Below are positions 54,432 through 63,960 of a stretch of DNA of 64,000 nt, one piece after another (position 1 is the first letter of the stretch; each line of letters begins with the position of its first letter). The stretch is taken from positions 62,001 through 126,000 of the forward strand of contig VZDJ01000101.1 of the NCBI GenBank assembly GCA_008694505.1, read 5' to 3'. Source of the DNA: Cyanoderma ruficeps (taxonomy: Eukaryota; Chordata; Aves; Passeriformes; Timaliidae). The notes beneath the pieces are model-generated. The model ran no database searches. It worked only from the letters and a program-made list of their open reading frames with translations, and was not told the DNA's origin. The position numbers and the translations under genes are program-made.

Positions 54432-54443
54432 GCGCGTGCGCGG
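54432..54443. promoter_or_regulatory. NRF1-type site
   Basis: GCGCGTGCGCGG is close to the palindromic NRF1 consensus YGCGCAYGCGCR. Such sites are frequent near CpG-island start sites. No binding evidence is possible here. Confidence 0.4.
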
Positions 54444-54567
54444 TGGCGCGCCCCCCGCGCGCTCCTACAGCCCGCGCGGCCGCGCGCCCCTCACGGACAG
54501 CGCGGGCTCGTGCCCCGCGGACGCCCCGGCGGCGACGGCGGCGCCCCGGCCCCGGGCTGCAGCTGCT

Positions 54568-54604
54568 GTTGCCATGATGATGTCGTCACGGATGCAACCA
54601 TTGG
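54568..54604. promoter_or_regulatory. X-box-like / CRE-like / CCAAT cluster
   Basis: Within 37 bases lie GTTGCCATGATGATG (half of an RFX X-box), TGTCGTCA (CRE variant; TGACGACA on the other strand) and CCATTGG (inverted CCAAT, NF-Y). The order resembles RFX-CREB-NF-Y modules. It lies about 370-410 bases upstream of the REV3L ATG in an otherwise featureless GC-rich stretch. Confidence 0.45.
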
Positions 54605-54610
54605 GGGAGC

Positions 54611-54623
54611 GGGGGGGGGGGGG
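54611..54623 (+). repeat. Poly-G run (13 G)
   Basis: Thirteen consecutive G directly after the CCAAT cluster. The length is a likely sequencing or assembly weak point. Confidence 0.85.
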
Positions 54624-54782
54624 TGGATGGCCCATGTGTTGGGGAGGAAAGGGGCTCAGCCAGCGGAGGAGGTGTCCGTTACTGCCCGACACACACACAC
54701 GCGCTCCCCTCCCTATCTTTCGGTTGGGCTCGGCAGGCTGGGCGCGAGCGCGCGTGGGAATGGGGGAAAATCTTTCTGTCGT

Positions 54783-54794
54783 TTCCCCTGGTGG
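54783..54794 (+). promoter_or_regulatory. CTCF-core-like motif
   Basis: TTCCCCTGGTGG fits about ten of twelve positions of the CTCF core in its GCCMYCTRSTGG orientation, followed by CGAGGGCGG. It is suggestive only. Confidence 0.3.
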
Positions 54795-54889
54795 CGAGGG
54801 CGGAGGGACGGGAGGTAGAGAGGGACGGCCTCGGTGTTTCGGCGATCGGCCGCGCGGGCTGGGGGTGAGGCTGCGGAATCCCGAGCCGC

Positions 54890-54966
54890 TGATGGGGCGG
54901 GAGAGCAGCGCTGCCGGGACACGACGGGGTTAAGCTGGGTCGACCGCCATTTTGAACGGCGGGGAG
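54890..54966 (+). ncRNA. Candidate first exon of a divergent transcript (5' end uncertain)
   Basis: The right edge is a consensus donor GGGGAG|gtgagt at 54966/54967, preceded by the YY1-type motif. The left edge is a guess, since no start-site signal fixes it. The ATG at 54760 (and the in-frame ATG at about 54891) runs into a TAA at about 54928 before the donor, so this exon does not start a reading frame that crosses the junction. It would best fit a 5' UTR or a non-coding RNA comparable in position to human TRAF3IP2-AS1. Confidence 0.4.
54946..54954 (+). promoter_or_regulatory. YY1-type motif
   Basis: CGCCATTTTGAACGG contains the YY1 core GCCATTTTG in the sense orientation of the plus strand. 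In CpG-island promoters this motif is commonly just downstream of the start site. It is followed 12 bases later by the splice donor at 54967, which supports a plus-strand first exon here. Confidence 0.55.
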
Positions 54967-55180
54967 GTGAGTCTCCGCACGCCGCAGGGACCACCCAAAA
55001 AAACCCCCAAAACCCTAAGAAGACGGGGACGAGGAGGGAGATGGGAACGGGACGAGGGGGTGGAGCGGCCGCGCTCCCGCCCGCGCGCCCTCGGGCTGTG
55101 ATGCTGAGCGCGCGCGGCGCGGGGCGGGGCCGGGGCTTCGGAACGACGGCGGCCATTGGCGGCGGGGCCGAGCGCGCGGA

Positions 55181-55215
55181 GGGGGCGGGGCGGGGTGGGG
55201 CCGGGCCGGGCCGGG
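55181..55215 (+). promoter_or_regulatory. GC-box cluster / G-quadruplex motif
   Basis: The plus strand has seven G-runs of three or more separated by one or two bases: GGGGGCGGGGCGGGGTGGGG, then three CCGGG units. This contains Sp1-type GC boxes and satisfies the G-quadruplex pattern several times over. An inverted CCAAT (ATTGG) lies at 55155-55159. Confidence 0.6.
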
Positions 55216-55345
55216 CGCGATGCGGCGGAGCGACGGGGGCGGGGTCGCGTCCCCGAGTCCCTGACGGCGGCTCGGCCCCGCGGCGGCCGCCTCCCGCTGC
55301 TCCTGCTGCCCCTGCCTCTGCCTCCTCCTCCGCCCTTTAGGAGAG

Positions 55346-57022
55346 CTTACTTTGCGGCTGGCAGCGCTCTCGTGCAGGTTTTTATTGAAAACCATAAAAC
55401 AGGCTTGACTTTAGGCTGAGGCACTGAAAAAACCTTGAGTTTAGGTTTAAGATTCCTGTTGCAGTCTCTTTATCTGAGAGCTGCGGATACGGGGGTAAAA
55501 GCCCCCAAAACAGCAAATATCCAAAGAGTTGGCGGTGTGGGAGATGAGCCGGTTAAAAGGCCAAATGCTCTCACAGAGCAATGCTGATATATACGTGCGT
55601 GCAGGACTGGATGATACGAGACAAATGTACAAATCTATAAAACCTGACAAACGTCCAATATGTAGAACACATGTTTCGCATTTTGGTTACATGTGTTTTG
55701 GGTTTAGAGTTGAACAAAAGACAGGTCAGGCAGTTGCTACCCTTCATTTTTTCATTGTAATGAACAGGAAGCTTGCCTGTCTACCCAAGGGTAACTGGTT
55801 TCCTACTCTTTCTTTGTAAGCTGTTTATTTTCTCTAGCACACATCTGTTTTCTTCCTTGCACTTATTTTTATGTGAATAGAAAAAAAAAACCCAGCTAGT
55901 CATCAAGAAATCTTGTGTCACAGAAGTGGTTGAAATCAGGTTGAAATGCAAACTCTTTTCATTGTATCTAAAGAATAACTGAGCTACAACTTTAATTTTT
56001 GACAGTTGTTTACATTTGGAAAGCTAATATTTGGAAAACCTTTGGAACTGCAGAAATACTCTTACGAATATTTAGATTTCAGAAAGGCTAATAAATCACT
56101 AGGAGCTTACTGGTGGGGCTTGTTAACAAACAGCATCTCTAACTATTTTTATTTGAATACATTTTGTACTGCTGCTTCACTAATCCGTTTCCTTAATTTT
56201 CCATAGAACTTTGGTAGGGACAATAGCAGTTCTTGTGTTACTCCATTCCATGCTCTGTTTTCTTTCTGTGCACGTGATCTTCTTAACTTGCTGAGCATTC
56301 TATCTTCCCACCACTGTGTGTTTCACTGACAGTTTAATATCTTTGCACACTGGCAGATGTGGTCTGGTGCCTGCACGAGCTGAAGGCAGCAGTCAGCAGT
56401 CCTCTTCTCTGCTGGTACCAGTCCACTGCTGCATTCTGTTGTCATCTGCACAAGCAGGAGAATGTGGTGTTGTATCTGCCCCTCAGCTGGACTGTGAATA
56501 AACTGACACATTTGAGCCACTGGTGGATTTTGGTTTCTTGTAAATGAGCGTGGTGTGTGAGATGTAGCACAAGTTCATACCTGGGAGTCCTGCTGAAGAG
56601 AAACCAGTTGCCTGGAGTAGAACAGTGTAAAAAACTGCAATAACTAACTTCTTAGAAGCTTAAAGCAGGATTTGTTAAAGCATGCCATGTAGAGTCTTCT
56701 ATTTAAAATGACAAAAAAATTTATGTTGTTTAGTAGATCAGGGAGAACCATGCTTTGAAATCAGAAAGAACAAGAACAGTTGTTACCTAATCTAGAGCCA
56801 GTTCCTTGTTCATATTAGGTATTAATTTGATTTCTGAAAGTGCTACTCTCAGAAAAAAAAAAAAAAGAGTGACTTTCCTTTTTGATATAAATAGCTTGAT
56901 CTGAGTGGTAGTTTTAAAGCCATGCAGACACTTTTGTGGAACTTGCACGCTCTCTGAATGGTGCCTTTTCAGTTTCCCTTAGTTTCCTGTAGCTCACTTC
57001 TGCTTTCAGTTTTGTCTTGCAG
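55346..57022 (+). other. Flank after CpG island, no supported gene
   Basis: The sequence is mostly AT-rich. A CpG-retaining shoulder up to about 55.7 kb includes an open frame (ADIYVRAGLDDTRQMYK region) ending near a possible donor AAGACAG|gtcagg at about 55720, without homology support. An AATAAA at about 56497 follows a moderately GC-rich patch (56350-56500). That could be a 3' end or an old LTR, but I recognise neither. Confidence 0.5.
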
Positions 57023-57058
57023 TCAGGTCAGTAGGTTCGTCTGCAGGGTTGCACCAAG
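57023..57058 (+). other. Candidate internal microexon (36 bp)
   Basis: A strong polypyrimidine acceptor (CTTTCAGTTTTGTCTTGCAG) and a near-consensus donor (CACCAAG|gtaaga) enclose 36 bases. In one frame it reads RSVGSSAGLHQ with one base left over, compatible with the starts of the exon-like segments at 60497 and 61262. Sequence evidence is limited to splice-site quality and phase. It could be a lncRNA exon. Confidence 0.3.
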
Positions 57059-57132
57059 GTAAGACTGTATTTTCAGTGAAGGTTTGAGTCAGCACTGTCA
57101 CAGGAGGTCCCCTGCCCTTCTCCTCATGTCAG

Positions 57133-57183
57133 TGCAAGCATTTGAATAGCTGCGCAAGAAACTTGACTTGGAAACTGAGCCAG
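57133..57183 (+). other. Alternative exon-like segment (51 bp)
   Basis: Acceptor CTTCTCCTCATGTCAG and donor GAGCCAG|gtaaaa bound 51 bases open in one frame only (CKHLNSCARNLTWKLSQ). Its phase does not fit the neighbouring microexon, so at most one of the two can belong to a given coding transcript. Confidence 0.15.
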
Positions 57184-59378
57184 GTAAAAGCAATCCCACT
57201 AAGAAATATGGCTTTGTTTAACCTCGATCAGGTCCTTGATCTGCCTCGTTATGTAGGGGTGTGAAAGCCTGTGCTTCCACAGAGGAAGAGGCAGTGCAGG
57301 GACTGAGATTGAGCAGCAGGAAGAAAGAGAGCACTTCTTCCAGAAAGCTTGGCTTGTGGTAGTTTAAGTTGCTGAAGTCTGAAAATCGGGTTAACCCTTT
57401 CAGTAGATGACAGACACAAAGCCTGTTTCTGGATTTTCTACATTCCAATTTGTGTGTTTGTTTTTAGGAGTTGTTTTATGTGTTGTTCACTCACGTGTGT
57501 ATGCATGTATGATATATAAATTTTCTTGTAGTTTACTCCATTACCTGAAAATGCTGCTGTCCTAGAGTGTCAGTAATTGTAAAAGAAAACATCTTGATTA
57601 GAGAGCACTACCACTCATTTTCTCTGGTATCTCCAAATACTATGTGTTCTCTCTCTAAGGTTTCATCCCGTTTTCTGTTATAAAGCAAGTCACCCCCTTT
57701 CTCTGTTCATCCAGTTGCTAAGCAGCAGCTGTTCTCCCCATTAGCCAGCCAAGTATTTGCATGAAAATAATCACTCTTGAATATATAACTGGTCCTAATC
57801 ATGCACAGCTAAACAGCTGTACAATCAAAATTTGAGTATTAATAATATTATCAGCATAGCTGATGACTGTCTTTTAAGTCAGAATTTCTCCATAGAATAA
57901 TATCAATAAAGGTTTGCCCTGTTTTTTAAAACAAAAGGCATGTCAGTTTTTATTTTTGTTTAATGCTTACTGTGTAGCTACTTAAAAAAACTGGTCACAA
58001 AATGATACCTGCAGTTGACAAAAAAATATAAATGCAAATATAAGCAGACAGAATCGTCTAGTGACTAAACATGATGGAGGCCAAGGGAAAAGCCACATTT
58101 TTCAAATATCTGTTTATAGTAGCAGAGTGCAACAAAATTTTACGGTAAGAGTTTAGACTATGACACAAAGGTAAAATTTCCAGCAGTACATCTTAACTTC
58201 CAAACCCTCTTAGTCGTCCATGTTTGAGTTCCTATTGATTTCAAGGATGTTCAGAGTTTCAGAGGTCTGTGATCTGAAATCTTGGAGTGCTCTCTCAGTC
58301 AGGGGATTTATCCAAACTGTTATTTCAGAATGAGAGCTGAGTGTGGCTCACATATTCTTGGGTGCTGTTTTTTCAGGTGACAGAAACACAGTTTCTGCAG
58401 GGAGAAAACCTGGACACATGGACAAAGAGTGATATGTGGTCTATCCAATTGGTATCCCAACCTAGACAGTCAGACTGTCTGCATTACACAGGAAGGTTAT
58501 TTCCCAGTGCGGTCCCACTGACTAAGTGGATGAAGAAGGTCTAAATTTTCACACTGAAATACGTGGTACTTCACTGTATAGTTGTGGCCTGCCAAATGTG
58601 CCCTTCCTTTGTCATATGTGACAATCCATAGTCTTGTGTTAGACTCTAAGGCTCCATACACACCCAGTGCAAGAAGTCCTCACATGAGAGTTCTGACAAG
58701 CCTTGCTTATGCTCCAGGTAGTGAAGCCCACTAGAGCCAGAACGTGAAGCAATACCATGCATTTGCATGAGACCAGCTGAAAGTCAGTTACTCTCTGGAT
58801 ATTATCAGATAAAATCTAAAGACAGTATGTGAACAGCAAGGAATTGAGCAACCTGTGGATACCAAACTGCCTCAAAGTAGCTCTTAGGCTGCTGAATTAA
58901 TTTGTAGGGGTAACAGTGTTTTGGAAATAATGCTTAAGATCCTAATTAATGAGATGTATTTATTTGTTTGCTTGTTTCTTTTAAATCTCAGTTACTAGCA
59001 ACAGGCTAGGCAGTAGACTCTGAAGGTGTAGTCGATGGCATTGCACCATCATGTCTCGTCACTAGAAACATGATGGGAAAATGAAACTAGGTCTCAATTA
59101 TGAAAATATTAGAAGTATCAAGAAAGTCTTTTATCAATGACTCTTAAAAAACTGTCAGGGCAAGAACAGTGCCGTGTGATTGGAAAGTCACAAATGTGGT
59201 TGAATGAGACCCCATGGGCATTGTATGGGACACAGGAAACAAATGATCACACAGTGTACGCAAAGGCACAGAAGTAAAAAAAAATATATATATTTGGTGT
59301 AGTAACATTAGACTCTGTTGGGGTAACTGTGTATTTTTTTTTTTATAAAATAATCATTTGACAAAATTAAGTCAATTT

Positions 59379-59450
59379 CACAAAATCATCAAGGCTGGAA
59401 GAGATCTTCAAGATCAGCTAGTCCAACTTTTATCCAAGAACCACCATAAT
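59379..59450 (-). mobile_element. CR1 LINE 3'-tail remnant (antisense)
   Basis: CACAAAATCATCAAGGCTGG, AAGAGATCTTCAAGATCAG and CTAGTCCAACTTTTATCC are the reverse complement of a decayed CR1 3' end. About 70 bases remain. Confidence 0.8.
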
Positions 59451-60119
59451 CAGATTTAATCTGTGCGTCATATAAAGATTCAATACAGTGTCATGAGAAA
59501 AGAAGGAAGATGCATAACATAAAGAATTGCTGATGGGAAGCTCTGATAGATTGTTTTGAGAGAAGGACTATAAAACTGGAAGTTGGCTCCAGGAAGAGTC
59601 TACCTATTTAATGTCTTTAGTTTTAGTTAGCACATAAAAAAAAAGTTGCTAATAACCTTATTTGAGAAATTTGAAGGAGACCAGCATATCAAATAAGATC
59701 CAAAACTTCGAAGTTAAGAAAGAAGAAAAAAATATTTAAACCAAAGAACACTCTCAATGTAGAATGATTACACATAAACTGGAAATGAACTTTCCATGAA
59801 AGAAGGTTTCTATCCAATGGACAAATGGATTTCTTCTCTCAGTGAAAACAGCAGGGCAGAACATTTTAGTAAATTTTAATATGGAGATTGATAAGATTAT
59901 GGAAAAGCTTATATGATGTTTGCTGGTTATTGCACATGACTGCACCTGATTATCAAAATTCTAGGAGGACTGCACGTAGATCCCTGAACATTTCAATGAT
60001 GAGTTCCTCTAATCAATGCAGACATTTTAGCCATTAGGATAAATGAGTTTTCATCATCATTGTACAAAACATATTGTATACCATGAAGATGTGCGGCTAT
60101 TTTTGTAATATTGAACCAA

Positions 60120-60236
60120 CTGAATGTAAAAACGTGCTTTCACCTTTTTAGTTGCTTAGCTTAGGCTAAGCAAAGTAACACTTGCTTAGGCTTGTAATAT
60201 TTCCTTTTGATTCTTTCCTGCTAAAGAATTTCTGTT
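60120..60236 (+). repeat. 117-bp duplicated segment, copy 1
   Basis: The segment runs from CTGAATGTAAAAACGTGCTT to AAAGAATTTCTGTT and recurs at 62121-62236 with about six substitutions and one single-base indel (about 94% identity). It contains a 9-bp perfect stem TTGCTTAGC/GCTAAGCAA with a TTAG loop at 60152-60173. The flanks of the two copies are unrelated. It may be an interspersed repeat with a short consensus, or a local duplication. Confidence 0.9.
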
Positions 60237-60496
60237 TCAGAAAATCTGGACAATCGTGTAAAAGGCAACCCGCCTACAACATGGATTGTGACCTTATGTA
60301 GATGTTCCTTCTGTAAATGAGTTGTGTGTACAAACTCACATACATAATCTTCATATGAAAATGCAAACTACCTTTGACCATTTTTGTTTCCTGGGTTGTA
60401 TTTGCATTTAGCAATGTGTTTCAAACACTTTTCATTGAAAGTTATCCTTTTCTTTGTTGTTTTTTTTTTAATAACAATTTTTTCTAACATTTTCAG

Positions 60497-60603
60497 GTCT
60501 TGCTGTTGCCCTGTATCAGAAAAGCCTGCCACTGAATGTGCCTACAGGAAAATGCATAAGTATTCAAGAAAATAATATAAATTGAAATGTAAATATTAAT
60601 AAA
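60497..60603 (+). other. Candidate terminal exon with polyadenylation signal
   Basis: Acceptor TTCTAACATTTTCAG is followed by a frame that, entered with one base from an upstream exon, reads (G)LAVALYQKSLPLNVPTGKC then ISIQENNIN and a TGA at 60583-60585. An AATAAA lies at 60598-60603, directly after the stop. Frame length alone is not significant, and no homologue is recognised. The combination of acceptor, open frame, stop and AATAAA makes it worth testing against RNA data. Confidence 0.25.
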
Positions 60604-61261
60604 GAATTACATGTGTAACAATATAGAACTATGCCACTTTTTAAAAAAATTGAGAAAGTGTATTTAATTGAGAAGCAGTACATGCATCATGTAAGAAAAG
60701 GGCCAGTAAACATTTAATTGTTAATATGAGATTCATGATCTGCTCTTTGCTGACAGAATTCTACATGTCAGGAAGTGATTGAAGTTCCCTTCCATTCTTG
60801 GAAAATGACCTATTGTCAAGAGTAAAATAATTATATGATTGCATAAGGAGTTCAGCTTAGTATAAAAAGAACTCACATTGTTGGGAAGCAGTTAACAGTG
60901 TAGCAGTAAGTGACATTTAGAGATTGCATATATGACAGTGAGAATTTCATAGATGAAATCTGATTAAGATGAACTGATTAAGTCTTAGATAATTGAGGAA
61001 TAGTGCTGGAGTTGTTGGCATTGCTGAACCAGCGTAATTTAAAAACCTGTCTATTGCTTTGTACTAGTTGCTGAAAAGTTGGGAATGGACTCAAAGAGAA
61101 AACTGTGTGTAATGACATACAACATTTGAGCATTAATACTATTTTGGGAAATGGTATGTTCAGCAGAGTTACGGCATGTGGTGGAGTATACAAAGAAAAG
61201 TGGTTGAGCTTTTGAATAGCTCTTTTTTAACAAAATCAAAGCAATAGGTTTATTTTTACAG

Positions 61262-61317
61262 GAGAGGTGCCAATCCCTCCATACTCTGAAATTTCTACTC
61301 CACACAATGCAGCTCAG
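61262..61317 (+). other. Candidate exon (56 bp)
   Basis: Acceptor GGTTTATTTTTACAG and donor CTCAG|gtaaat bound 56 bases. In one frame (two bases completing a codon) it reads EVPIPPYSEISTPHNAAQ, ending in phase 0, with a PPxY motif of the kind that binds WW domains. A second frame is also open. The phase is compatible with the 57023 microexon upstream and with the segments at 61712 and 63907 downstream. I do not recognise the peptide. Confidence 0.3.
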
Positions 61318-61711
61318 GTAAATATTGTAAGAATTGCTTTTAAACAGGCAGGTAAAACATCATTTTTCATATGCTAGTTCTGATGAATAGCTGAAGCATT
61401 TAGCTTCAATAGTTGAAAGTCTCCATTGAGGAATATGTCTGGTGTGAAGACAGTTTGCCCAAATGGTTCAAATAATAAGTAATTAGAAGGATGTCGTAAT
61501 GGAAAATTTTCAAGTACTATAACTGCCAAAAGCTCTATCATTCTTCTAGAACTTGTGTAGCCAAATATACATGAGTATATGGTTATTATTTGAATTTTTG
61601 TTGTCTTAAAATGGGAAGTGTGTTTCTGTGAATGAATCACAGAAATGGGGCTGGAGGGTAAGGAGTGAAAGCCGTTTAATTTTAGATGCTCTGTTTTTTT
61701 CTGCCATGTAG

Positions 61712-61831
61712 TCTGACTTAGGGGAGGCATTCCTCATTCATGCATCAGACAAAGTGAAAGAAGCCTCAGCGCAATATGTAGATCACAAGCAGCCATCTGT
61801 TATCCTAAAGGAAAGAGGAGTGTTGCTATAA
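61712..61831 (+). other. Candidate exon, 39 codons to stop
   Basis: Acceptor CTGTTTTTTTCTGCCATGTAG is followed in phase 0 by SDLGEAFLIHASDKVKEASA, then QYVDHKQPSVILKERGVLL and TAA at 61829-61831. The peptide would be amphipathic and helical. A possible donor ATAAGA|gtaaac lies just after the stop. No family is recognised and chance cannot be excluded. A minus-strand open frame of 118 codons overlaps the left side and is equally unsupported. Confidence 0.25.
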
Positions 61832-62120
61832 GAGTAAACTTAAAATGTTTTAAGATTAGCTTAGAGGTGGCAGAGCTCCATTAAATATTTTGTCCATCTC
61901 TGTTGGTATTGGTCCCTGTCATATGTGAATGTATACATTATACCGAAGTTTCAGATGCCTGCTATATTTTTTTCTATTAGGACAATTACCTCTAGTTTAG
62001 AACTCAGCATATGCTTTCTCTGAGTTCCTAAATAATTGTGTATATATAACCTTTTATCACCTCAAAGAATTATTTTTCCTTCTTGGGGTTTGTTCCTTTG
62101 AAATAGTTTTCCTGATCAAA

Positions 62121-62236
62121 CTGAATGTAAAAACGTGCTTTGAACTTTTTACTTGCTTAGCTTAAGCTAAGTAAAGTAACACTTGCTTAGGCTTGTAACA
62201 TTTCCTTTTGATTCTTTCCTGTAAAGAATTTCTGTT
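62121..62236 (+). repeat. 117-bp duplicated segment, copy 2 (116 bp)
   Basis: This is the second copy of the segment at 60120-60236, in the same orientation and 2.0 kb apart. Its palindrome at 62153-62174 reads TTGCTTAGCTTAAGCTAAG followed by TAA, which is self-complementary except for one base pair near the ends. Differences between the copies are scattered. Confidence 0.9.
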
Positions 62237-62784
62237 ATTTTTATGTGAATTCCATCTAATTTGCATAGATCTTTCTTGTAATATGCCTAGAACACATTTG
62301 TGATGTCCAGATGTGGTTGTAAAGAGTGTGGATGAAGAATTTATGTTTTATGTCCAGGCAACTATATGACCTCCATTTGTAGGACAGAATGAATTAATTG
62401 GGAGTATTGATGTTTGGTCCACCACCAGGCTTGAAGGACTCTGTTGACTGTCCACAGATGAGGTGTTGCACAGTCTGCCTACAGCCCTGTTTAGACAAAC
62501 CATTACCTTCCTGCTCCAGGATACTCTGCTTCCAAGTATGCAACCCAAATCTAAATTAGTTTCTTTGTTGGTAGTCTTACAAATCTATTTGTAGTTTCTG
62601 CTTGCTTGTTATCCTTAGATCCTTTACAAATATGATGCCTCTGGGGTACTTCCATCCCACTGAATATATTCCAGAATCTGTTCCAGAATATTTCTCTCAG
62701 TCTTTTGCATAGCAGTAGCTTGCTTTTTCTTGTATTCAATTTAATTTTACAGTTTTCTGGCTGCATTTTAGCCTTGCTAATTTA

Positions 62785-62893
62785 TGTTGCAGTATCTCAG
62801 TGTCCTCAAAGTTGCCCACATTGTAGCTTCTCTTGGATTAATGAAGCTGTCAAATGAAATAAGACCTTTCAGTGGTTCCTGTGGTACCACAGG
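62785..62893 (+). other. Weak exon-like segment
   Basis: AATTTATGTTGCAG precedes an open stretch (YLSVLKVAHIVASLGLMKLS) that ends at GGTACCACAG|gtagag. Both splice sites are plausible but unremarkable. There is no homology and the composition resembles the surrounding non-coding DNA. Confidence 0.12.
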
Positions 62894-63906
62894 TAGAGAT
62901 AAATCACTGCTTTTCCTTTATTCCAGTTTTTTCTTGAGCCCTATAAAGGTCTGTGCTTTTTTTAAGCTACAGAATTTTACACAATTCTTTGGACCTCCCG
63001 TTCTGCATTGTAATCTAGGCAGCACATCCTAAGTGATTTTTGAGGTTTCATTAGACTACTATATGCAGTCCAGAAATTGAGTTATGTAATATCTAAAAAG
63101 TTCTTTTAGACCCTGTATTTTGTTCTTGCTGTTGGGGGAAGTGGTGGTGTTTGTTTTATTGTAAGCTAAATATTGCCTAGTATTCTGCTGTCCCTTAAGG
63201 CTAACATTTTCAAGCTTGCTTCATCTGAAATTAAGTTTAATGCAATTTCAGAGGTAAGGCTCTTATTGAGATGTTTAAAAAACTAATTTTGTGGCTATTG
63301 AAGCCTAGCTTCAAAAGTGTTCACTTAGTGAATACTTTTTGCTAGTGTTCTTTTTTTTCCTCAGTAGGGATGATATTATTATGTTATTTTAATATTAAGA
63401 TATTCTTGTGATTATTACTATGACAGTCAACCAATTCTAGTACTGTCTGCTGAAGGATGACCCTGAAAATGCATACCCCATCAGCACACAGATCTACCTT
63501 GGCAATTTGAGTCTTGGAAATAAAATTAATTTTCATACCAGTATGTTGATTGTTTTATGTCTCAAAGCATGAGGTAGATACCATTGGAGATGCAAAATGG
63601 GGAAAACCCCCAAATTTATAGAGTAGATCTGCTAATCTAATGTGATGTGCTAACTGAAGTTAGGACAGATTGAAAGGCAAGACACTGTGATTCTGTTTCC
63701 AGATTTTGGAGAGGAAAATCATGTGTACTGTTTATAAAGATGAAATTGTGTACAGAAATTGGCTATGTTCTCTCTGGGAGCTGTGCAGTTAAGTGACTGG
63801 GACTGGATTCTGTTATAATATGGTGCATGTTTCCTGCTGTATCTTGAGTAATCTTGCAGCTGTTTTACTGAGAAAATCAGTGACACTTGTTTTTGTCCAA
63901 AAGCAG

Positions 63907-63960
63907 GAACTTGATGATTTGGCTAATAAGATGAAGCAACACTGTCCCCAAAATCTGTGA
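63907..63960 (+). other. Candidate short terminal coding segment
   Basis: Acceptor GTTTTTGTCCAAAAGCAG is followed in phase 0 by ELDDLANKMKQHCPQNL and a TGA at 63958-63960. The phase matches the end of the 61262-61317 segment. At 17 codons it is too short to judge, and the window ends 40 bases later. Confidence 0.2.

Larger units (their letters stand above)
54197..54945. promoter_or_regulatory. Putative bidirectional promoter between REV3L and a divergent plus-strand transcript
   Basis: About 0.75 kb of CpG-rich DNA separates the REV3L ATG from a YY1-plus-donor signature on the other strand. There is no TATA box. The REV3L side lacks any ATG on the minus strand until about 54575. Inference: REV3L transcription starts somewhere in about 54.25-54.6 kb and the divergent start is near 54.9 kb. 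A human lncRNA (TRAF3IP2-AS1) begins divergently beside REV3L, from memory, which fits this layout. Confidence 0.6.
53400..55345. promoter_or_regulatory. CpG island covering the REV3L start and divergent promoter
   Basis: An abrupt change from AT-rich intron to very GC-rich, CpG-dense sequence at about 53.4 kb, returning to AT-rich sequence after about 55.35 kb. It contains REV3L exon 1, GC boxes (GGGGCGGGG at 55185-55200), CCAAT motifs, an NRF1-type site and a YY1-type site. This arrangement is typical of a TATA-less housekeeping promoter. The long ORFs in several frames here follow from GC richness and are not supported as genes. A CpG shoulder continues to about 55.7 kb. Confidence 0.93.

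Noticed and set aside
54834..55340. A plus-strand protein beginning in the CpG island and reading through the donor at 54966
   Set aside because: The frame begins with GTG and has no ATG. The ATG-containing frame from 54760 stops before the donor.
56316..56550. Possible short gene on either strand with AATAAA at about 56497
   Set aside because: Open frames of only 60-66 codons on both strands, no splice or domain support. The AATAAA alone is not enough.
58341..58544. Open frame with acceptor-like TTTTTTCAG at 58369-58377
   Set aside because: It has no donor in a sensible place, no polyadenylation signal near the stop, and a phase unrelated to the neighbouring candidates.
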